DNA from: Peptostreptococcaceae bacterium
Lineage (GTDB): Bacteria > Bacillota_A > Clostridia > Peptostreptococcales > Acidaminobacteraceae
Assembly (NCBI GenBank): GCA_013619035.1
Contig: JABXKX010000439.1
Coordinates: forward strand, 1 to 8,167
Length of the DNA stretch: 8,167 nucleotides
Reading direction: 5' to 3'
Positions 6,889 through 8,167 of this stretch are shown here, piece after piece. The notes under the pieces were generated by a model. That model did not search any database, was not told the DNA's origin, and saw only the letters and a program-made list of their open reading frames with translations. The translations under genes and the position numbers were made by a program. The stretch's first letter is position 1, and each line of letters begins with the position of its first letter.

Positions 6889-6917
6889 ATTAAGGCTGCC
6901 AAAAAGGCAACCTTAAT
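6889..6917 (-). repeat. Intergenic stem-loop after the binding-protein gene
   Basis: ATTAAGGTTGCC and GGCAGCCTTAAT form a 12-bp stem with one U-G wobble and a 5-nt T loop. It is not followed by a T run (CTTTGACTC), so full termination is unlikely. Such hairpins after binding-protein genes often protect the upstream mRNA and raise binding protein over membrane subunits; this role is inferred. The rest of the 108-nt gap has an A10 tract (6859-6868, minus strand) and the ATPase ribosome binding site. Confidence 0.75.
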
Positions 6918-6940
6918 ACTTGTATTCAGTTAAAATTTTC

Positions 6941-8071
6941 TTAGAAATCTAAGTATCCAAGTAATACCATTAAGTAGTTGTCATAAGTAACGCCTTCTTC
7001 TTCTAAAATGTTAACTTCAATTTCAACACCTGCATAAGCATTAAAGTATTCTTTAACTTTTGCAACATTTAATTTTTCATCAAATTCGCCATCGATATAA
7101 GCTTTAGCATAATCAGCACCAGCTTCGATAAACATCATTGAACAAGGTACAGGCCATGTAGACATTCTTCCTGTCATATCATTTCCAGCCATTTTCGCAC
7201 TAATTTCACCTACTAAGAAGTCGATATCGCCTTGCTTTTCTTCAGGAATTTCAATACCTAAAGCAGACGGGAATCCATGATATGGAGATGGACAACATGG
7301 TTGAGGATAAATTGCTCCACCTTCGAAAACTGACTTAATTAGTGGAATTTGAAGACCACAGTTAGTTGAGAAGAATGCAGTATCTTTTCCGTATTTTTCG
7401 ATCATTCTTGGAGTATCTTCAAGAATAAATTGCTGAGCACCAGATAAACCAGCATCACCAGTTGGATCTAAAGCAGTAGCATCAACAAATTCGATTCCTA
7501 AAGCTTCACAGTTTTGTTGTAATAAGTCTCTTCTTGCAGATAATAATGCATAAGACATATGTCTTGGGAATGAATAGTGAACAAATACTTCAGCGCCTTG
7601 CTTTTGAGCTTGTTCTACCATTGTTCTACCCATTGTTAATTCATCAAGTGTAAACACGATGTCAGCTCTTGAAGCGATATCTTGTGGGTTTTCACCAGGT
7701 ACACCTGCAATAATTAATAAATCAGGATTAATTTCTCTTGCTTTATCAATTGCAGCTGAAGAACCAGGTACAGCTTGAATTAATAATAATGCTTTCATAT
7801 TTTCTTCTGCAGCCATTGAAGCAACATTAGCGATAGTTGTTTCTTGCTCATCCATAAACTTGTCTGGATAAGTCATTACTACAACATGCTCTTTACCATA
7901 TTTTTCAATTACAGCTTGTGCAGCTCTGTATTCTTCTTCGTTCTGAGATACAGTACCTGTTAAAATACCAATTTTCCAATCATCAGTAGCGGTAGCAGTA
8001 TCACCACATCCAGCAAGCATTCCGATTACTAGAGTAGAGATAAGCAATAGAGTAACAATTTTCTTTAACAT
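6941..8071 (-). CDS. DUF3798-family substrate-binding lipoprotein of an ABC transporter
   Basis: A 376-residue exported lipoprotein. MLKKIVTLLLISTLVIGMLAGC has a basic start, a hydrophobic core and lipobox LAGC with Cys22, so the protein is anchored outside the membrane. The mature part starts KIGILTGTVSQNEEEYRAA (33-51), with later stretches TYPDKFMDEQETTI (67-80), FVHYSFPRHMSY (163-174), DPTGDAGLSGAQQFILED (202-219) and YPQPCCPSPYHGFPSALGIEIP (255-276). I recognise these as DUF3798, related to type 1 periplasmic-binding folds. The ligand is not known to me. It has five cysteines besides the lipobox (188, 238, 259, 260, 310). It starts at ATG behind AAGGAGG. It is the first gene before ATPase and permease genes, so it is the likely substrate receptor. 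Confidence 0.9.
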   Translation of the reverse strand: MLKKIVTLLLISTLVIGMLAGCGDTATATDDWKIGILTGTVSQNEEEYRAAQAVIEKYGKEHVVVMTYPDKFMDEQETTIANVASMAAEENMKALLLIQAVPGSSAAIDKAREINPDLLIIAGVPGENPQDIASRADIVFTLDELTMGRTMVEQAQKQGAEVFVHYSFPRHMSYALLSARRDLLQQNCEALGIEFVDATALDPTGDAGLSGAQQFILEDTPRMIEKYGKDTAFFSTNCGLQIPLIKSVFEGGAIYPQPCCPSPYHGFPSALGIEIPEEKQGDIDFLVGEISAKMAGNDMTGRMSTWPVPCSMMFIEAGADYAKAYIDGEFDEKLNVAKVKEYFNAYAGVEIEVNILEEEGVTYDNYLMVLLGYLDF

Positions 8072-8098
8072 TCATATCCTCCTTGTTATCGAGTAAAT

Positions 8099-8118
8099 GT
8101 TTTGGTCCCCCCAAAAAC
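8099..8118 (-). repeat. Short hairpin in the transporter operon leader
   Basis: Minus-strand GTTTTTGGGGGGACCAAAAC can fold into a 7-bp stem with one bulged T and a G-rich loop, about 12 nt before the ribosome binding site. It contains a G6 run, rare in this AT-rich region. No T run follows, so it is not a terminator; its role is unknown. Confidence 0.4.
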
Positions 8119-8129
8119 ATTATCACTTT

Positions 8130-8147
8130 GATAGTTTGTTAACTATC
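8130..8147 (-). promoter_or_regulatory. Inverted repeat upstream of the transporter operon, possible operator
   Basis: GATAGTT and AACTATC flank a 4-nt spacer (7+4+7). It lies about 60 nt before the lipoprotein gene and just downstream of the candidate -10 box, a position suited to a repressor. There is no regulator gene next to it in the window, and it does not resemble the TetR sites near yidC. Confidence 0.4.
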
Positions 8148-8153
8148 TCATAA

Positions 8154-8165
8154 ATAGTATACTAT
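8154..8165 (-). promoter_or_regulatory. Candidate -10 region of the transporter operon
   Basis: The perfect palindrome ATAGTATACTAT contains minus-strand TATACT (8158-8163), one base from the TATAAT consensus. The matching -35 would lie beyond the right edge, so the promoter cannot be confirmed. No better promoter pair was found between here and the gene. Confidence 0.35.
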
Positions 8166-8167
8166 AT

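Noticed and set aside
6728..6916. Plus-strand open frame over the ATPase start and the intergenic hairpin
   Set aside because: It has no ribosome binding site, runs through the conserved ATPase N-terminus and reads through a stem-loop and a T run.
6889..6917. Stem-loop as a full intrinsic terminator ending the lipoprotein transcript
   Set aside because: No T run follows on the minus strand, and the downstream genes need this transcript because no good promoter is visible in the gap.
8130..8147. The inverted repeat as another site for the TetR protein
   Set aside because: It is AT-rich (GATAGTT/AACTATC) and shares nothing with the CGGACG half-sites next to tetR and yidC.

Overview
The window is AT-rich DNA from a low-GC Gram-positive bacterium (Bacillota, most likely Clostridia or a relative). 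This is inferred from strong AGGAGG-type ribosome binding sites, the infC-rpmI-rplT operon behind an L20-type leader, a lipobox substrate-binding protein, and the standard genetic code (TGG for Trp, TGA used as stop). All recognised genes are on the minus strand, so transcription runs from high to low coordinates. No tRNA, rRNA, CRISPR array, insertion sequence or phage gene was seen.

Region 1 (about 2914-8167) is a four-gene ABC transporter operon. It encodes a lipoprotein of the DUF3798 periplasmic-binding-like family, a double-domain ATPase of the CUT2/BMP type, and two BPD_transp_2-type permeases. The last three genes are joined by two TAATG stop/start overlaps. The lipoprotein is separated from the ATPase gene by a 108-nt gap holding a strong stem-loop. 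An intrinsic terminator follows the last permease. The substrate is unknown. The ATPase has one canonical and one degenerate composite nucleotide site.

Region 2 (about 1443-2811) is the translation operon infC-rpmI-rplT (IF-3, L35, L20). It has a consensus promoter, a leader of about 190 nt with an intrinsic terminator and a mutually exclusive antiterminator pairing (the known L20 autoregulatory attenuator), and a terminator at its end. infC has no ATG, GTG or TTG at its true start and appears to begin at an ATC codon behind a perfect Shine-Dalgarno sequence. The 327-nt stretch between infC and the permease holds the leader, its promoter and the transporter's terminator; nothing else was seen there.

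Region 3 (1-1417) holds a TetR-family regulator followed by a YidC/Oxa1-type membrane insertase that runs off the left edge. A near-identical 18-bp GC-rich imperfect palindrome lies just upstream of each gene, and the tetR copy sits right behind a consensus promoter. This suggests a self-contained TetR-controlled yidC unit, outside the usual rpmH-rnpA-yidC context. It is the most unusual regulatory arrangement in the window. A 20-bp perfect palindrome between the two genes may be a tetR terminator, a promoter element or a second operator.
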